A stretch of DNA of 33,586 bases from Ghiorsea sp. (GCA_026982535.1 JALSGX010000005.1:1-33586); one strand, 5' to 3'; shown: positions 7,801 to 16,601, counted from the stretch's first letter. The notes: generated from the sequence alone by a model not told the origin. Translations and numbers: made by a program.

Positions 7801-10395
7801 TCAGTTTAGCTTTTTCTTCAATTGATCCAAAAAGTTTAAGGCATCAATCGGGCGCAGGGCATTGATGTCTGCTTCTTCAAGCATATTCTCAATCATGGAA
7901 AGCTTTTCAAGACATTGTTCTTGCTTCCGTCTTTCCGCTTCAGCAAACAAGCCCAACTGCACCTTACCTGACTCAGCTTGCAGCTGTGAATCATACTCGA
8001 GCCTGTATAAATGCTCCCTTGCCCGCTTTATCACATCAGGTGGCAGCCCTGCCAATTGTGCCACAGCTATGCCGTATGACCTGTCTGCGGCATTTTCAAC
8101 CACTTGATGCATAAAAATCACCTCGCCCTTCCATTCACGCACCGTCACTGAGGCATTAAAAGCCGTAGGGTGGCTATCAGGTAAATCAGTTAATTCATGA
8201 TAGTGGGTTGCAAACAAGGTCAACACATCTTTAGCTGAAATCAAGCGTTCCGCCACAGCCCACGCAATCGCCAGACCATCCCAAGTGCTCGTGCCACGCC
8301 CTATTTCATCCACAATTACCAAAGAACGCGGCTCAAGTTGGTGAAGAATGGCTGCCGTTTCCATCATTTCCACCATAAAGGTTGATCGCCCTGATGCCAG
8401 CTCATCACCTGCACCCACCCGAGTAAACAAGCGTTTGGTCAGCGGTATCCTTGCTGCTTCAGCAGGCACAAAGCAGCCCACATGTGCCAACCAAACCATC
8501 CATGCCACTTGCCGCATGTATGTGGACTTACCACCCATATTAGGGCCTGTTAAAAGCATAAACTGCCGTTTTTTCATATCCATGTGTGTGTCGTTGGCAA
8601 CAAAAGGGGCGTCATCCAAACATTGCTCCACCACAGGGTGGCGCCCCCCTTCAATCTTCAAGGTCTTACCTTGGTGAACTTCAGGGCAAACATATTGATA
8701 CTCCACCGCCAACTCAGCAAAACATAATAGCACATCAAGGCTTGCGACAGCCATAGCTGCTGATTGAATGGAAGCTATTTTGCCAGTGATGTCCTGCTGA
8801 AGCTGCGCAACCAAAGCTTCTTCACGCTGCATAGCGGCATCCTTGGCTCCCAATATTTCGGATTCAAACTGATGTAACTCATCGGTGATAAACCGCTCTG
8901 CATTGACCAATGTTTGCTTGCGTACATATTCTGGCGGGGCAGCGGCGGCTTGAGCTTTGGATATTTCAATAAAATAACCAAACACTTTATTGTATTTGAC
9001 GCGAAGGTTAGCAAGGCCTGTGCGCTCCTTCTCCCTAGCTTCATAAGCTTGCAGCCAGGCATCTGCGTCATTTGCCAAACCACGCAATCGATCCAACTCC
9101 ATGTCAAAGCCTTGGCGAATCACCCCGCCATCACGGAACAGTGCAGGCGGAAGCTCAACCAGCGCTGAGTCAAGCTTCTCACCCAAAGCTTCTAACCCCT
9201 GCATCGCATCTCGTATTTCAGCAAACAAACCACTTCGCCCATGCAGCGCTTGAATCAAATTGGGAAGCGCTAAAAGGCTATCTGTTAAGCCTCTAAAGTC
9301 GCGTGGTGCAGCGCGATTGAGAGCTATGCGCGTCAACATACGCTCCATATCACGAATAGGTTGAAGTGCAAGTTGAATGTTTTCACGCGTATTCATGTCA
9401 TCCACAAGGCTTTGTACAGCCTGCTGTCGGGAAGTAATGGTCTCAATATCCATTAAAGGATGGTCAATCCAATCTCGAAGCAAGCGCGCCCCCATTGGCG
9501 TACGCGTTTTATCCAATACTGAAATCAAACTGCCCTTGCGCTCACCTGCCATGGTGTAATGCACTTCTAGGTTGCGCCGTGTTCGCATATCAATACGCAT
9601 ACCTTGTTGCTGATCATGAAATACAGGTAATGATAAATGTGCCATACTACACTTCTGCGTTTGCTCCACATAAACCAATACCGCAGCAATGGCTTTGGCA
9701 GTTACATCATGCCCTTCAAGGTTTAAGGCACTCCAATCGCCAAGTCCAAAAAATTGGTTTAGCTTTTCCTTGCAAACTTCAATGGAAAAGCTCCAGTCAC
9801 CAATCTCCCATGTTTTGATACTTTCCAAGCCACCGGGTAAGGTTATGTCATGTTGAACCAACAACTCTGCAGGACCAAGCACACTTAAATACTCTTCCAG
9901 GTCATTATCAGCAATCAAGCCTTCAGTCAACTTCCATTGCCCAGATGCAATATCCAGTGCCGCTACAGCCCAGCGCTCTTGTTGCATATACAATGCAGCA
10001 AGTGGTGCGATACTGGTTTGTTCCAACAGGGAGGACTCTGTAATGGTCCCTGGTGTAATCACCCGCACCACTTCACGCCGCACAGGCCCTTTACTGGCAT
10101 TTGGAGCTTCCATTTGATCACAAATCGCAACCCTGCAACCTGCTTCAACTAGCTTTGCAAGATAGCTTTCTGCTTGATGCCAAGGCACGCCTGCCATGGG
10201 AATATCTTCACCATTTGCCTTACCGCGCTTGGTCAGCGTAATATTCAGAATCTTGGCGGCTTCAATCGCATCCTCGAAAAACATTTCATAAAAATCACCC
10301 ATGCGATAAAACAATATGCAGTCCGCATATTCAGCCTTAATTTTAAGGTATTGCTGCATCATGGGTGTATGTTCTGATTTGGGTTGACTTGCCAT
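7801..10395 (-). CDS. mutS: DNA mismatch repair protein MutS
   Basis: An 864-aa MutS that recognises base mismatches and small loops and recruits MutL. The N-terminal domain carries the mismatch-wedging motif with Phe and Glu in [11 protein letters not shown] (about residues 32-42). The core and clamp domains follow ([34 protein letters not shown]). The C-terminal ABC-type ATPase has Walker [14 protein letters not shown] (about residues 615-627), the signature region [11 protein letters not shown], Walker [12 protein letters not shown], and THYHEL. The C-terminus ([18 protein letters not shown]) is the small tetramerisation tail. Length is within the usual 850-880. It is divergent from the 115-aa gene and upstream of the yeeN-type gene. 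Confidence 0.98.
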   Translation of the reverse strand: MASQPKSEHTPMMQQYLKIKAEYADCILFYRMGDFYEMFFEDAIEAAKILNITLTKRGKANGEDIPMAGVPWHQAESYLAKLVEAGCRVAICDQMEAPNASKGPVRREVVRVITPGTITESSLLEQTSIAPLAALYMQQERWAVAALDIASGQWKLTEGLIADNDLEEYLSVLGPAELLVQHDITLPGGLESIKTWEIGDWSFSIEVCKEKLNQFFGLGDWSALNLEGHDVTAKAIAAVLVYVEQTQKCSMAHLSLPVFHDQQQGMRIDMRTRRNLEVHYTMAGERKGSLISVLDKTRTPMGARLLRDWIDHPLMDIETITSRQQAVQSLVDDMNTRENIQLALQPIRDMERMLTRIALNRAAPRDFRGLTDSLLALPNLIQALHGRSGLFAEIRDAMQGLEALGEKLDSALVELPPALFRDGGVIRQGFDMELDRLRGLANDADAWLQAYEAREKERTGLANLRVKYNKVFGYFIEISKAQAAAAPPEYVRKQTLVNAERFITDELHQFESEILGAKDAAMQREEALVAQLQQDITGKIASIQSAAMAVASLDVLLCFAELAVEYQYVCPEVHQGKTLKIEGGRHPVVEQCLDDAPFVANDTHMDMKKRQFMLLTGPNMGGKSTYMRQVAWMVWLAHVGCFVPAEAARIPLTKRLFTRVGAGDELASGRSTFMVEMMETAAILHQLEPRSLVIVDEIGRGTSTWDGLAIAWAVAERLISAKDVLTLFATHYHELTDLPDSHPTAFNASVTVREWKGEVIFMHQVVENAADRSYGIAVAQLAGLPPDVIKRAREHLYRLEYDSQLQAESGKVQLGLFAEAERRKQEQCLEKLSMIENMLEEADINALRPIDALNFLDQLKKKLN

Positions 10396-10482
10396 GGCGT
10401 AAATGTAGCAGAATTATTTCAAGAGACACCCGCTAGAATATGCGTAAAGTTGGCGATATCAATATCATAACGAGGTACACAC

Positions 10483-10830
10483 ATGACAAACCACAATGCG
10501 CGTCAAGTCAGTTGGTTGTATAAGCATAGCTATATGCTACTACCAATCCCTATTGTCGCAAGCGGCATGTTTGCCGCTTATGTCGTTTATACTGGAGACG
10601 ACAAAATTGATGCTTATTGCACCATTGCCAAACATGAGGCTGCCTATGGGCAACAACAACTCAAGGATTATGATTTTGAATATCGCGCAAAGGAAACGCT
10701 GGCCATGTGCAAAGCCAAAGATAAAGATCTGGATCAAGCTGATGGCCGCAATCATGGTCGTGTTCGCTGGTTCACATGCAAAGGTACCACTTGTGGACCT
10801 GGCTGGGAAAACTTTCTAGCTGAAAAATAA
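10483..10830 (+). CDS. Hypothetical membrane-anchored protein, 115 aa
   Basis: I do not recognise this protein. Residues 15-37 (YMLLPIPIVASGMFAAYVVY) form one membrane helix after a basic N-terminus, leaving about 75 residues, probably in the periplasm. That part is charged and contains four cysteines (YCTIAK, AMCKAK, FTCKGTTCGP), which could form two disulfides or bind metal. The ATG has GAGG nine nucleotides upstream. It is divergent from mutS, and its stop lies one base from the end of the convergent 63-aa gene. Its nearness to the cbb3 cluster is suggestive only. Confidence 0.8.
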   Translation: MTNHNARQVSWLYKHSYMLLPIPIVASGMFAAYVVYTGDDKIDAYCTIAKHEAAYGQQQLKDYDFEYRAKETLAMCKAKDKDLDQADGRNHGRVRWFTCKGTTCGPGWENFLAEK

Positions 10831-10831
10831 C

Positions 10832-11023
10832 CTACTTTTTCTTTTTATCGCCACCAAATATCAACCAATATAGACCCAAAAGTACTGTCGGTGTCCAAAC
10901 AAATATGCGCTCAACCGTATAACTTGGCCATGAAACACCAAACATCATATCCAGCGAAAACACCAATACCCAAACAAAAAATAAGCCAACCAACAGTGTC
11001 TTTAGGTTATCTTTAGTCAACAC
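10832..11023 (-). CDS. Small two-helix membrane protein, 63 aa
   Basis: A 63-aa protein with two hydrophobic segments (about residues 9-28 and 38-57) and a lysine-rich end (GGDKKKK), probably an inner-membrane protein with a cytoplasmic tail. Aromatic and Trp content is high (WVLVFSLDMMFGVSWPSY, WTPTVLLGLYWLIFGG). I do not recognise the family. The start is GTG at 11023 or TTG at 11020; AAGGAG lies 4 or 7 nt upstream, which slightly favours TTG. It is downstream of the ccoP terminator and so may be expressed separately or by read-through from the oxidase operon. Confidence 0.7.
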   Translation of the reverse strand: MLTKDNLKTLLVGLFFVWVLVFSLDMMFGVSWPSYTVERIFVWTPTVLLGLYWLIFGGDKKKK

Positions 11024-11061
11024 ACAACTCCTTCAACCAACACAATCTTGAACATAATAAA

Positions 11062-11086
11062 AAAGGCGACCCTAAAGGTCGCCTTT
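11062..11086 (-). terminator. Rho-independent terminator of the cco operon
   Basis: A perfect 10-bp inverted repeat, AAAGGCGACC and GGTCGCCTTT, encloses a 5-nt loop. Read on the minus strand, the 3' arm runs into TTTTTTATTATG, a good U-tract. It lies 20 nt after the ccoP stop and closes the ccoNOQP operon. Confidence 0.9.
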
Positions 11087-11106
11087 CTACAGCTTCTACT
11101 CAAGCT

Positions 11107-12195
11107 TTATTCTACTTCAGGCTCGGCTGCCATACCGCCGCCCATCTCATGCACACGCACGGTTAAGATTTTGATAGAAACCTCATCCAAGCGATCAGCA
11201 AATGATGGCATCATAGCCGTACGACCATGAGCAATGGTATCTCGAATGGTCGCCATATCGCCACCAAAGCGATAAATACCATCGGTCAGGTTTACCGCAC
11301 CCGTATCAAAGTCGCCATTGAGCATAGAACCTTTAGCATTTGCGCCGTGGCAACCTGCACAATTTTCTTGGAACAATTCATTTGCCGCGGCAAATGAACC
11401 TTTGACCAACTCACCATCATCATTCAACTCTGCTTCACCAGAAGCCAATGCCATAACAAATGTCGTGAGTGTATCCACATCAGCATCCGTTAACTCATCA
11501 TTACCACCTTTAGGCGGCATGGATGCCTCACGACCATCTGTGATGGTTTCTTGAATTTTAGCCGCCCAACCACCAAAGAGCCAGTCATCATCTGTTAAGT
11601 TTGGAAACGAAAGCTCAGGGTGAGCATCGTTCAAGTTACCTTGACCACCAGAGCCATGGCATGCTGCACAGTTGTCACCAAACAGTACAATGGAACGACC
11701 CAAAGCAAATTGGCGCATATCATCATCAGCAAGAATTTCATCGACCGACATAGAAGCAAGCTTAGCCATGGATGCTTCACGCACTGCTTCAATCTCAGCA
11801 ACATCATCACGCATTTCGTTGATTGCAGTCCAACCACTTTGATATTTCATATCACCAGCTTTAATGGTTAGATCAGTATGCCCTTTTGCTTTTAAGGCAT
11901 CAATCTCAGCCTGCGTCCATGTCTCACCTTGGTAGTATGGGTTGGAGTTGATCAATGCCATAATCCCTTTGGTATGTCCATCAACCAAGACTTCCATACC
12001 TGTAATACCATTCACCACTTCCTGAATTTTATTATTCAAGGGTGTTGATGGGTAAATAATGTAGTAGCCTGTTACAAAAATCAAACCTATGTAAAAGCCC
12101 CACGCCCACCATGTTGGTGGTGGATTTTTCAGTTCTCGAATACCGTCCCACTCGTGGCCAGTACTGTTATCATTTTGATCATGATGATCACTCAT
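11107..12195 (-). CDS. ccoP: cbb3-type cytochrome c oxidase subunit III (CcoP), dihaem cytochrome c
   Basis: A 362-aa membrane-anchored dihaem cytochrome c that feeds electrons to CcoO/CcoN. The N-terminus has the CcoP hallmark WDGIRELKNPPPTWW (residues 16-30), followed by one membrane helix (about 30-48) and YPS. Two haem c sites are CAACH (176-180) and CAGCH (279-283), with methionine ligands likely in the MPPKGG and MMPSFADRL segments. The stretch between the helix and the first haem is about 128 residues, roughly 65 longer than in typical CcoP; the extra part (about 70-140) contains WTQAEIDALKAKGHTD and no recognised motif. GAGGAGG ribosome binding site lies in the end of ccoQ; ATG is 2 nt after the ccoQ stop. 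Confidence 0.97.
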   Translation of the reverse strand: MSDHHDQNDNSTGHEWDGIRELKNPPPTWWAWGFYIGLIFVTGYYIIYPSTPLNNKIQEVVNGITGMEVLVDGHTKGIMALINSNPYYQGETWTQAEIDALKAKGHTDLTIKAGDMKYQSGWTAINEMRDDVAEIEAVREASMAKLASMSVDEILADDDMRQFALGRSIVLFGDNCAACHGSGGQGNLNDAHPELSFPNLTDDDWLFGGWAAKIQETITDGREASMPPKGGNDELTDADVDTLTTFVMALASGEAELNDDGELVKGSFAAANELFQENCAGCHGANAKGSMLNGDFDTGAVNLTDGIYRFGGDMATIRDTIAHGRTAMMPSFADRLDEVSIKILTVRVHEMGGGMAAEPEVE

Positions 12196-12197
12196 GT

Positions 12198-12359
12198 TTA
12201 ACCCTCCTCGGATTTCTTTTTAGGTTGTTGTTTGATGTCTTCTTCATCAAACACAATGTTCTTTTGTTCAACATAATCATCGTCTTTTGCGCGAAAGAAC
12301 CATAGATAAAGTGCAACCGTCAAAACAACGATGATTATTGTAAGTGTACCAAAGCTCAT
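12198..12359 (-). CDS. ccoQ: cbb3-type oxidase small subunit CcoQ
   Basis: A 53-aa single-span protein read on the minus strand between ccoO and ccoP, starting MSFGTLTIIIVVLTVALYLW and continuing FFRAKDDDYVE, with an acidic then lysine-rich cytoplasmic end. Size, position and the helix-WFF-charged pattern fit CcoQ/FixQ, which stabilises the assembled complex, especially in the presence of oxygen. It begins 3 nt after the ccoO stop and ends 2 nt before the ccoP start. Confidence 0.9.
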   Translation of the reverse strand: MSFGTLTIIIVVLTVALYLWFFRAKDDDYVEQKNIVFDEEDIKQQPKKKSEEG

Positions 12360-12362
12360 AGA

Positions 12363-13208
12363 TTACTTACGGTAAGGTTGACCGAATTTATCATGATAAT
12401 AATCGACACCTTCCTCGAAGTGAACATGAGTACCTAGTTGTTGCAAGTAAGCAATCAAAGCATCCAGCTCGGTTATATCTGAAGCATCACCATCAAATGC
12501 ACGCACATTAATGGGCGTAGGCTCAAAAGAGTCTGTCCAGGTCACAACTTCACCATCATGCTTCCATACCTTGCTCTCATAGCGTTTGCGAAGCCCTTCT
12601 TCTCCAGCACCATCGTCAACACCTGCTTGCGCTTTGAGATCTGCTTCCCAGTTTGCAATATGCTCATCACTATAGGGAACATTCATCATGGCAAGCACTT
12701 CCATGCGTGCTTTTGTAATGCTTGTATCAAGGGGCGTTTCTTCCAACCATGGGTAGTTTGGCATGACCGATTCAGGAACCACAGAACGCGGTGCCCGCAT
12801 ATGTTGAATATGCCAAGCATCGGTGTATTTACCACCCAAACGAGCCAGATCAGGACCAGTACGCTTGGAGCCCCATTGGTAGTTGTGGTCAAATTGTGAC
12901 TCAGCAGCCAATGAGAAGTGACCATATCGTTCTTTTTCATCACGGAAAGGGCGAATCATTTGCGAATGGCAAAGGAAACAGCCTTCACGACGATAAATCG
13001 CGTAGCCTTCAAGCTCCAGTGGTGTCAAAGGACGAACGCCTTCCACCGCTGGTTCAGCATCATCAAGATAGTATGTAGGTACAATCTCAACAATACCGCC
13101 AACTGCCACCAAAATCACAATAAATGTTGCAAGAATGGGCAGGCTTGACTCAACTGTATCGTGCGGGATACCACGAATCATGCCACCACCTTTTTTGTAT
13201 TCTGACAT
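12363..13208 (-). CDS. ccoO: cbb3-type cytochrome c oxidase subunit II (CcoO), monohaem cytochrome c
   Basis: A 281-aa membrane-anchored monohaem cytochrome c, the second core subunit. One N-terminal helix (about residues 22-45, SSLPILATFIVILVAVGGIVEIVP) is followed by the family segment LEGYAIYRREGCFLCHSQMI with the haem site C77-x2-C80-H81, then RPFRDEKERYG, SKRTGPDLARLGGKY and WHIQHMRAPRSVVPESVMPNYPWL, the last containing the probable Met ligand. The final third (NVRAFDGDASDITELDALIAYLQQLG) is also typical. At 281 aa it is longer than the roughly 200-240 of many relatives, owing to an insert near residues 180-215 (KAQAGVDDGAGEEGL region). Confidence 0.97.
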   Translation of the reverse strand: MSEYKKGGGMIRGIPHDTVESSLPILATFIVILVAVGGIVEIVPTYYLDDAEPAVEGVRPLTPLELEGYAIYRREGCFLCHSQMIRPFRDEKERYGHFSLAAESQFDHNYQWGSKRTGPDLARLGGKYTDAWHIQHMRAPRSVVPESVMPNYPWLEETPLDTSITKARMEVLAMMNVPYSDEHIANWEADLKAQAGVDDGAGEEGLRKRYESKVWKHDGEVVTWTDSFEPTPINVRAFDGDASDITELDALIAYLQQLGTHVHFEEGVDYYHDKFGQPYRK

Positions 13209-13218
13209 CGTTATCTCC

Positions 13219-14649
13219 TTATGCTTTTGCTTCAGCGGTTAGAGTTATATTGGTACCCGCTTTAACAGCGCTGATTGTTTTGATTGTATTAAATAGCATA
13301 ATGCTCAACCCTGTGAATACAAGGAATCCACCCGTCGCACGAATAACATAGAAAGGGTGCATGGCAGCAACTGAGTCTGCAAAAGTATAAATAAGATTGC
13401 CATACTCATCGAATGCGCGCCACATCAAACCTTGCAATACACCAGAACCCCACATCGCAGTGATGTACAGAATAGCACCTGTTAAGTGAATCCAGAAATG
13501 TGCATTAACCAGCTTGGTGGACCACATTTCAGTGTTCCACATACGCGTAATCATGTGATAAAGCGCACCGATTGCAATCATTGCATTCCAGCCCAAAGCA
13601 CCTGAATGCACATGACCAACTGTCCAGTCCGTGTAGTGCGACAATGCGTTCACAGATTTAATTGCCATCATTGGACCTTCAAAAGTTGACATACCATAAA
13701 ACGCAAGCGACACAACCATAAAGCGCATCACTGGGTCAGTCCGCAACTTATCCCAAGCCCCAGACATGGTCATCATACCATTAATCATACCTCCCCATGA
13801 TGGGAAGATAAGCGCAATCGACATACCCGCACCCAAAGACTGTGTCCAGTCAGGAATTGCTGTATAGTGAAGATGGTGCGCACCAACCCATACATACAAG
13901 AATGTTAGCGACCAAAAGTGCAGAATCGATAGCCGGTAAGAGTAAATAGGGCGGTTTGCATGCTTGGGTACAAAATAATACATAATGCCAATAAAGCCTG
14001 CTGTTAAGAAGAAGCCAACCGCATTATGACCCCACCACCACTGTATCATGGCATCATGCACACCTGCGTATGCAGAATATGAGAATGTCATATCAACTGG
14101 AATAGCTAAACCATTAAAGACAAAAATATAGGTTACCATGAATAGCATGGCCATATAGAACCATAAACCAACATAAATATGTGACATTTTACGCGCTGCA
14201 ATGGTTGCCAGCGTTGTGATTGTCAAACATACCCAGCCAAGCGCAAGAATAATATCAATCCACCACTCTGCTTCATGATACTCTTTACCTTGCGTTAACC
14301 CCAAAGGCAATGTTGCAACAACAAGCAAACAGCCAATCAACCAAAACGCAACTGCTGCCCAAGCAAATCCCTCAAGGCGCAGGCGCGCATGGGTTGTATG
14401 CTGAACCATATAAAAACCGCCACCCAAAAGCAGGAAGCCACCAAATCCAAAAATAACCACATTAGTGTGTACAGGACGAAGTCTCCCAAAGGTTATTTCT
14501 GCAATATCAAAGCTAAGCGCAGGCACCGCCAGTTGAGACGCCACCCATGTTCCAATAAAGGTGCCAAGTACACCCAAAACAATACCTAGTATAACACAAA
14601 CCTTAACAATGTCGTAATTATACTGTTCTTTTTCAGCTACCGAACTCAC
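13219..14649 (-). CDS. ccoN: cbb3-type cytochrome c oxidase subunit I (CcoN)
   Basis: The 476-aa catalytic haem-copper subunit that reduces oxygen to water and pumps protons, with about twelve membrane helices. All key residues can be placed: His61 (low-spin haem b), His208 in WWWGHNAVGFF (CuB), Tyr252 in FLYVW (the cbb3-specific Tyr of the His-Tyr cross-link), His258-His259 (CuB), and His346 and His348 in GHVHSGALGW (haem ligands). This is the same spacing as in the characterised Pseudomonas enzyme, shifted by one residue. The start is GTG, and its GTGA overlaps the stop of the upstream 63-aa gene, implying coupled translation. The enzyme indicates respiration at low oxygen. Confidence 0.98.
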   Translation of the reverse strand: MSSVAEKEQYNYDIVKVCVILGIVLGVLGTFIGTWVASQLAVPALSFDIAEITFGRLRPVHTNVVIFGFGGFLLLGGGFYMVQHTTHARLRLEGFAWAAVAFWLIGCLLVVATLPLGLTQGKEYHEAEWWIDIILALGWVCLTITTLATIAARKMSHIYVGLWFYMAMLFMVTYIFVFNGLAIPVDMTFSYSAYAGVHDAMIQWWWGHNAVGFFLTAGFIGIMYYFVPKHANRPIYSYRLSILHFWSLTFLYVWVGAHHLHYTAIPDWTQSLGAGMSIALIFPSWGGMINGMMTMSGAWDKLRTDPVMRFMVVSLAFYGMSTFEGPMMAIKSVNALSHYTDWTVGHVHSGALGWNAMIAIGALYHMITRMWNTEMWSTKLVNAHFWIHLTGAILYITAMWGSGVLQGLMWRAFDEYGNLIYTFADSVAAMHPFYVIRATGGFLVFTGLSIMLFNTIKTISAVKAGTNITLTAEAKA

Positions 14650-14837
14650 GAGTTACTTCCTCCCTTCTTTTCTTTTTCCAACCTTTCTTGTTCAGCCAGT
14701 TGCATAGCCTTTCGAATAGCGGTAACAACCACCAAAACAGAAACGGTTACCGTAACGACTGACAAAACAACAGTCCAGTCGGGTGTCCATGCGTCAGCGT
14801 TGAACATCACATGACCAGCTTTTTCAACTTCCTTCAT
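14646..14837 (-). CDS. Small single-span membrane protein upstream of ccoN, 63 aa
   Basis: A 63-aa protein with one membrane helix (about residues 22-40, WTVVLSVVTVTVSVLVVVTAI) and a charged C-terminal tail (LAEQERLEKEKKGGSNS). I do not recognise it from the standard cco gene set. It has a good AAGGAG ribosome binding site 9 nt before the ATG, and its stop overlaps the ccoN GTG in a GTGA junction, so it is clearly part of the oxidase operon. A role as an extra small subunit or assembly partner is inference from this coupling. Confidence 0.85.
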   Translation of the reverse strand: MKEVEKAGHVMFNADAWTPDWTVVLSVVTVTVSVLVVVTAIRKAMQLAEQERLEKEKKGGSNS

Positions 14838-14872
14838 GATCGCACTCCTTTTAATAATTTAATTCATCAAGC

Positions 14873-14953
14873 TTAGTTTCCTGTGATTAATGTTATAATA
14901 CTTACAATTGCCACAAATGTGAAATAATAAACAAAACCTAAGATAAATGGCAT
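14873..14953 (-). CDS. 26-aa single-span membrane peptide leading the cco operon
   Basis: A very short gene starting MPFILGFVYYFTFVAIVSII and ending with TLITGN, almost entirely one membrane helix. The ribosome binding site is excellent: AGGAGGG, 5 nt before the ATG, at 14959-14965. It is the first gene of the minus-strand operon, 35 nt before the 63-aa gene. It is comparable in size and position in the complex to CcoM, the single-helix accessory subunit found in the Pseudomonas stutzeri cbb3 structure, but I see no sequence proof of homology. Alternatively it could be a leader peptide. Confidence 0.65.
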   Translation of the reverse strand: MPFILGFVYYFTFVAIVSIITLITGN

Positions 14954-14958
14954 ATTAT

Positions 14959-14965
14959 CCCTCCT
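14959..14965 (-). promoter_or_regulatory. Strong ribosome binding site of the 26-aa gene
   Basis: AGGAGGG on the minus strand, with a 5-nt spacer to the ATG at 14953. It is the main evidence that this short frame is translated. Confidence 0.75.
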
Positions 14966-14997
14966 GTTTCTCAAACGAGAGTTTTCTATTGTGCAGA

Positions 14998-15026
14998 ACT
15001 TTAAGACCATTAAAAAATTTTAACAA
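14998..15026 (-). promoter_or_regulatory. Candidate sigma-70 promoter of the cco operon
   Basis: On the minus strand, TTGTTA (15026-15021) and TAAAGT (15003-14998) are separated by 17 nt; each matches 4 of 6 consensus bases. It would start transcription near 14991, about 38 nt before the 26-aa gene. The surrounding DNA is AT-rich. This is a pattern match only. Confidence 0.4.
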
Positions 15027-15179
15027 GAATTATTTTCCCTAGGGCAAAAATGGTTTTATCTTTGGACATGCTTGCTTGTGGTCGGTATCCTTTCGCAAGC
15101 TTTAACTAATATGAACAACTGGCAAACAACTAAATGTTGGCTAGCTGGTATCCAATTACGCTAACGAGGTCTTCCCACT

Positions 15180-16595
15180 ATGTCTTCTGAAAAAAAGTCT
15201 GATTACATTATTGAACATGATGACTATACCCATTGGGACATCAACCTGGGCGACAAAAAAGTCCACGCGCGCAGAATACCTGGGCGATTCAGAAATATTC
15301 GCTGGGCGGTTATGGCAAGCTTGCTTTTGCCTTTTTTTCTTGCGCCTTATTTAACATGGGGAGATAGACAAGCCATTCTTTTTGACATACCAGGGCGCAA
15401 GTTTTATTTATTTGATATTACCATTTGGCCCCAAGATCTGATTATTTTAGCACTCCTCATGCTGTTTGCCTTTGTTCTTTTGTTTGCCATGACTGCCATC
15501 GCAGGGCGCATTTTTTGCGGCAATATGTGCCCGCAAACCATGTGGACAGATCTCATGACGCTGATAGAGCGATGGGCTGAAGGCTCCGCGCGCCAACGCA
15601 TCAAGCTTGATGCCATGCCATGGAATGCTGAAAAAATACGCAAGCGTGCACTCAAACATTTGATGTGGATCATACTATGCACCACAACATCTGTGACCTT
15701 CCTTGGCTATTTCTCTGGCATTTACGATGCCTGGTATGGTCTATTCACCTTACAGTATAATGTGTATGAATGGGTTTCCTTTATCCTTGTTTTTGTTCTC
15801 TTTTATGTCAGCACTGGCTATGTACGAGAGCAAGTTTGCAACTGGATTTGCCCTTATGCACGCATTCAAGCAGTGATGACCGATAAAGACACGATTACCA
15901 CCACTTATGATTACCACAGAGGGGAACCTCGAGGTCGCCGCAAAAAGGGGCAAGACAATGATAGCTTGGGCGACTGCGTGGACTGCAACTTATGCGTATC
16001 TGTTTGCCCTACTGGCGTTGATATTCGCAATGGCAACCAAATTGGCTGCATCAACTGCGGTGTTTGCATTGATGCCTGCGACGACATCATGGAAAAGGTC
16101 GGGAAAGAAAAAGGGCTAATTCGCTTTATGTCATACCATGAGCTTGAAAATCAAAGCACCACCCACAGACGCTTCTTGCGCCCTCGCCCGCTGTTTTACA
16201 TCGCCATCACCACCGCCACCTTTTTAGGCATTATGTATGGTCTATTCTTCAAATCCGATATTGACATCAATGTGCGCCATGAACGCAGTCCGTTGTACAC
16301 ACTGATGTCAGATCGTAGTATTCAGAATGTTTTTCATACCATTATCCTGAACAAAACCGAGCATGCTGCCAAGTTCACTTTAGAAGCATCTGGCATTGAT
16401 GGCCTAATCAGTAACCTCGATGGTAAAATCTTAGAGCTCAAAACTGGTGAAGCCAAGAAAGTGACACTCCGCGTCAAGGTGCCACAAAAAAACTTAACGC
16501 AAGAAAGACAACCCATTACACTGACCTTGCGCTCAATTGACAACCCTGAAATATTCAAAGTGTATGAGTCTATGTTTTTTGGACCCAAGAGGTAA
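15180..16595 (+). CDS. ccoG: Cytochrome c oxidase accessory protein CcoG (FixG/RdxA)
   Basis: A 471-aa membrane iron-sulfur protein needed for cbb3 maturation; homologues reduce Cu(II) to Cu(I) for delivery to CuB. After a soluble start (THWDINLGDKKVHARRIPGRF) there are about five membrane helices: the first near residues 41-62, then 78-105, 160-182 and 195-213, and one near 340-360 after the cluster domain. Early cysteines occur in RIFCGNMCPQTMW and CNWICPYARIQ. Two 4Fe-4S motifs follow: CVDCNLCVSVCPTGVDI and CINCGVCIDACDDIM. The C-terminal part is an Ig-like periplasmic domain. It is the first gene of the plus-strand assembly operon. Confidence 0.96.
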   Translation: MSSEKKSDYIIEHDDYTHWDINLGDKKVHARRIPGRFRNIRWAVMASLLLPFFLAPYLTWGDRQAILFDIPGRKFYLFDITIWPQDLIILALLMLFAFVLLFAMTAIAGRIFCGNMCPQTMWTDLMTLIERWAEGSARQRIKLDAMPWNAEKIRKRALKHLMWIILCTTTSVTFLGYFSGIYDAWYGLFTLQYNVYEWVSFILVFVLFYVSTGYVREQVCNWICPYARIQAVMTDKDTITTTYDYHRGEPRGRRKKGQDNDSLGDCVDCNLCVSVCPTGVDIRNGNQIGCINCGVCIDACDDIMEKVGKEKGLIRFMSYHELENQSTTHRRFLRPRPLFYIAITTATFLGIMYGLFFKSDIDINVRHERSPLYTLMSDRSIQNVFHTIILNKTEHAAKFTLEASGIDGLISNLDGKILELKTGEAKKVTLRVKVPQKNLTQERQPITLTLRSIDNPEIFKVYESMFFGPKR

Positions 16596-16601
16596 TCTAA
16601 A

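Larger units (their letters stand above)
14954..15179. promoter_or_regulatory. Divergent regulatory spacer between ccoNOQP and ccoGHIS operons
   Basis: This 226-bp AT-rich spacer must hold both promoters. It contains an imperfect palindrome at 15032-15051 centred on a perfect CCCTAGGG (15037-15044) flanked by ATTTT and CAAAAAT, a possible operator. It also has a GCTTGC/GCAAGC inverted pair (15070-15075 and 15095-15100) that could fold in the ccoG leader, and a weak minus-strand promoter. No full FNR/ANR box (TTGAT-N4-ATCAA) is present, although cbb3 operons are often FNR-controlled. Confidence 0.55.

Noticed and set aside
9495-9818. Open frame of over 100 codons antisense to mutS
   Set aside because: mutS is complete and well conserved on the other strand; the antisense product shows no recognisable pattern and no ribosome binding site was evident.
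14863-14876. FNR-like half site TTGAT on the minus strand
   Set aside because: Only one half site matches, the other half reads TAAAT, and it lies downstream of the first small gene of the operon rather than at the promoter.
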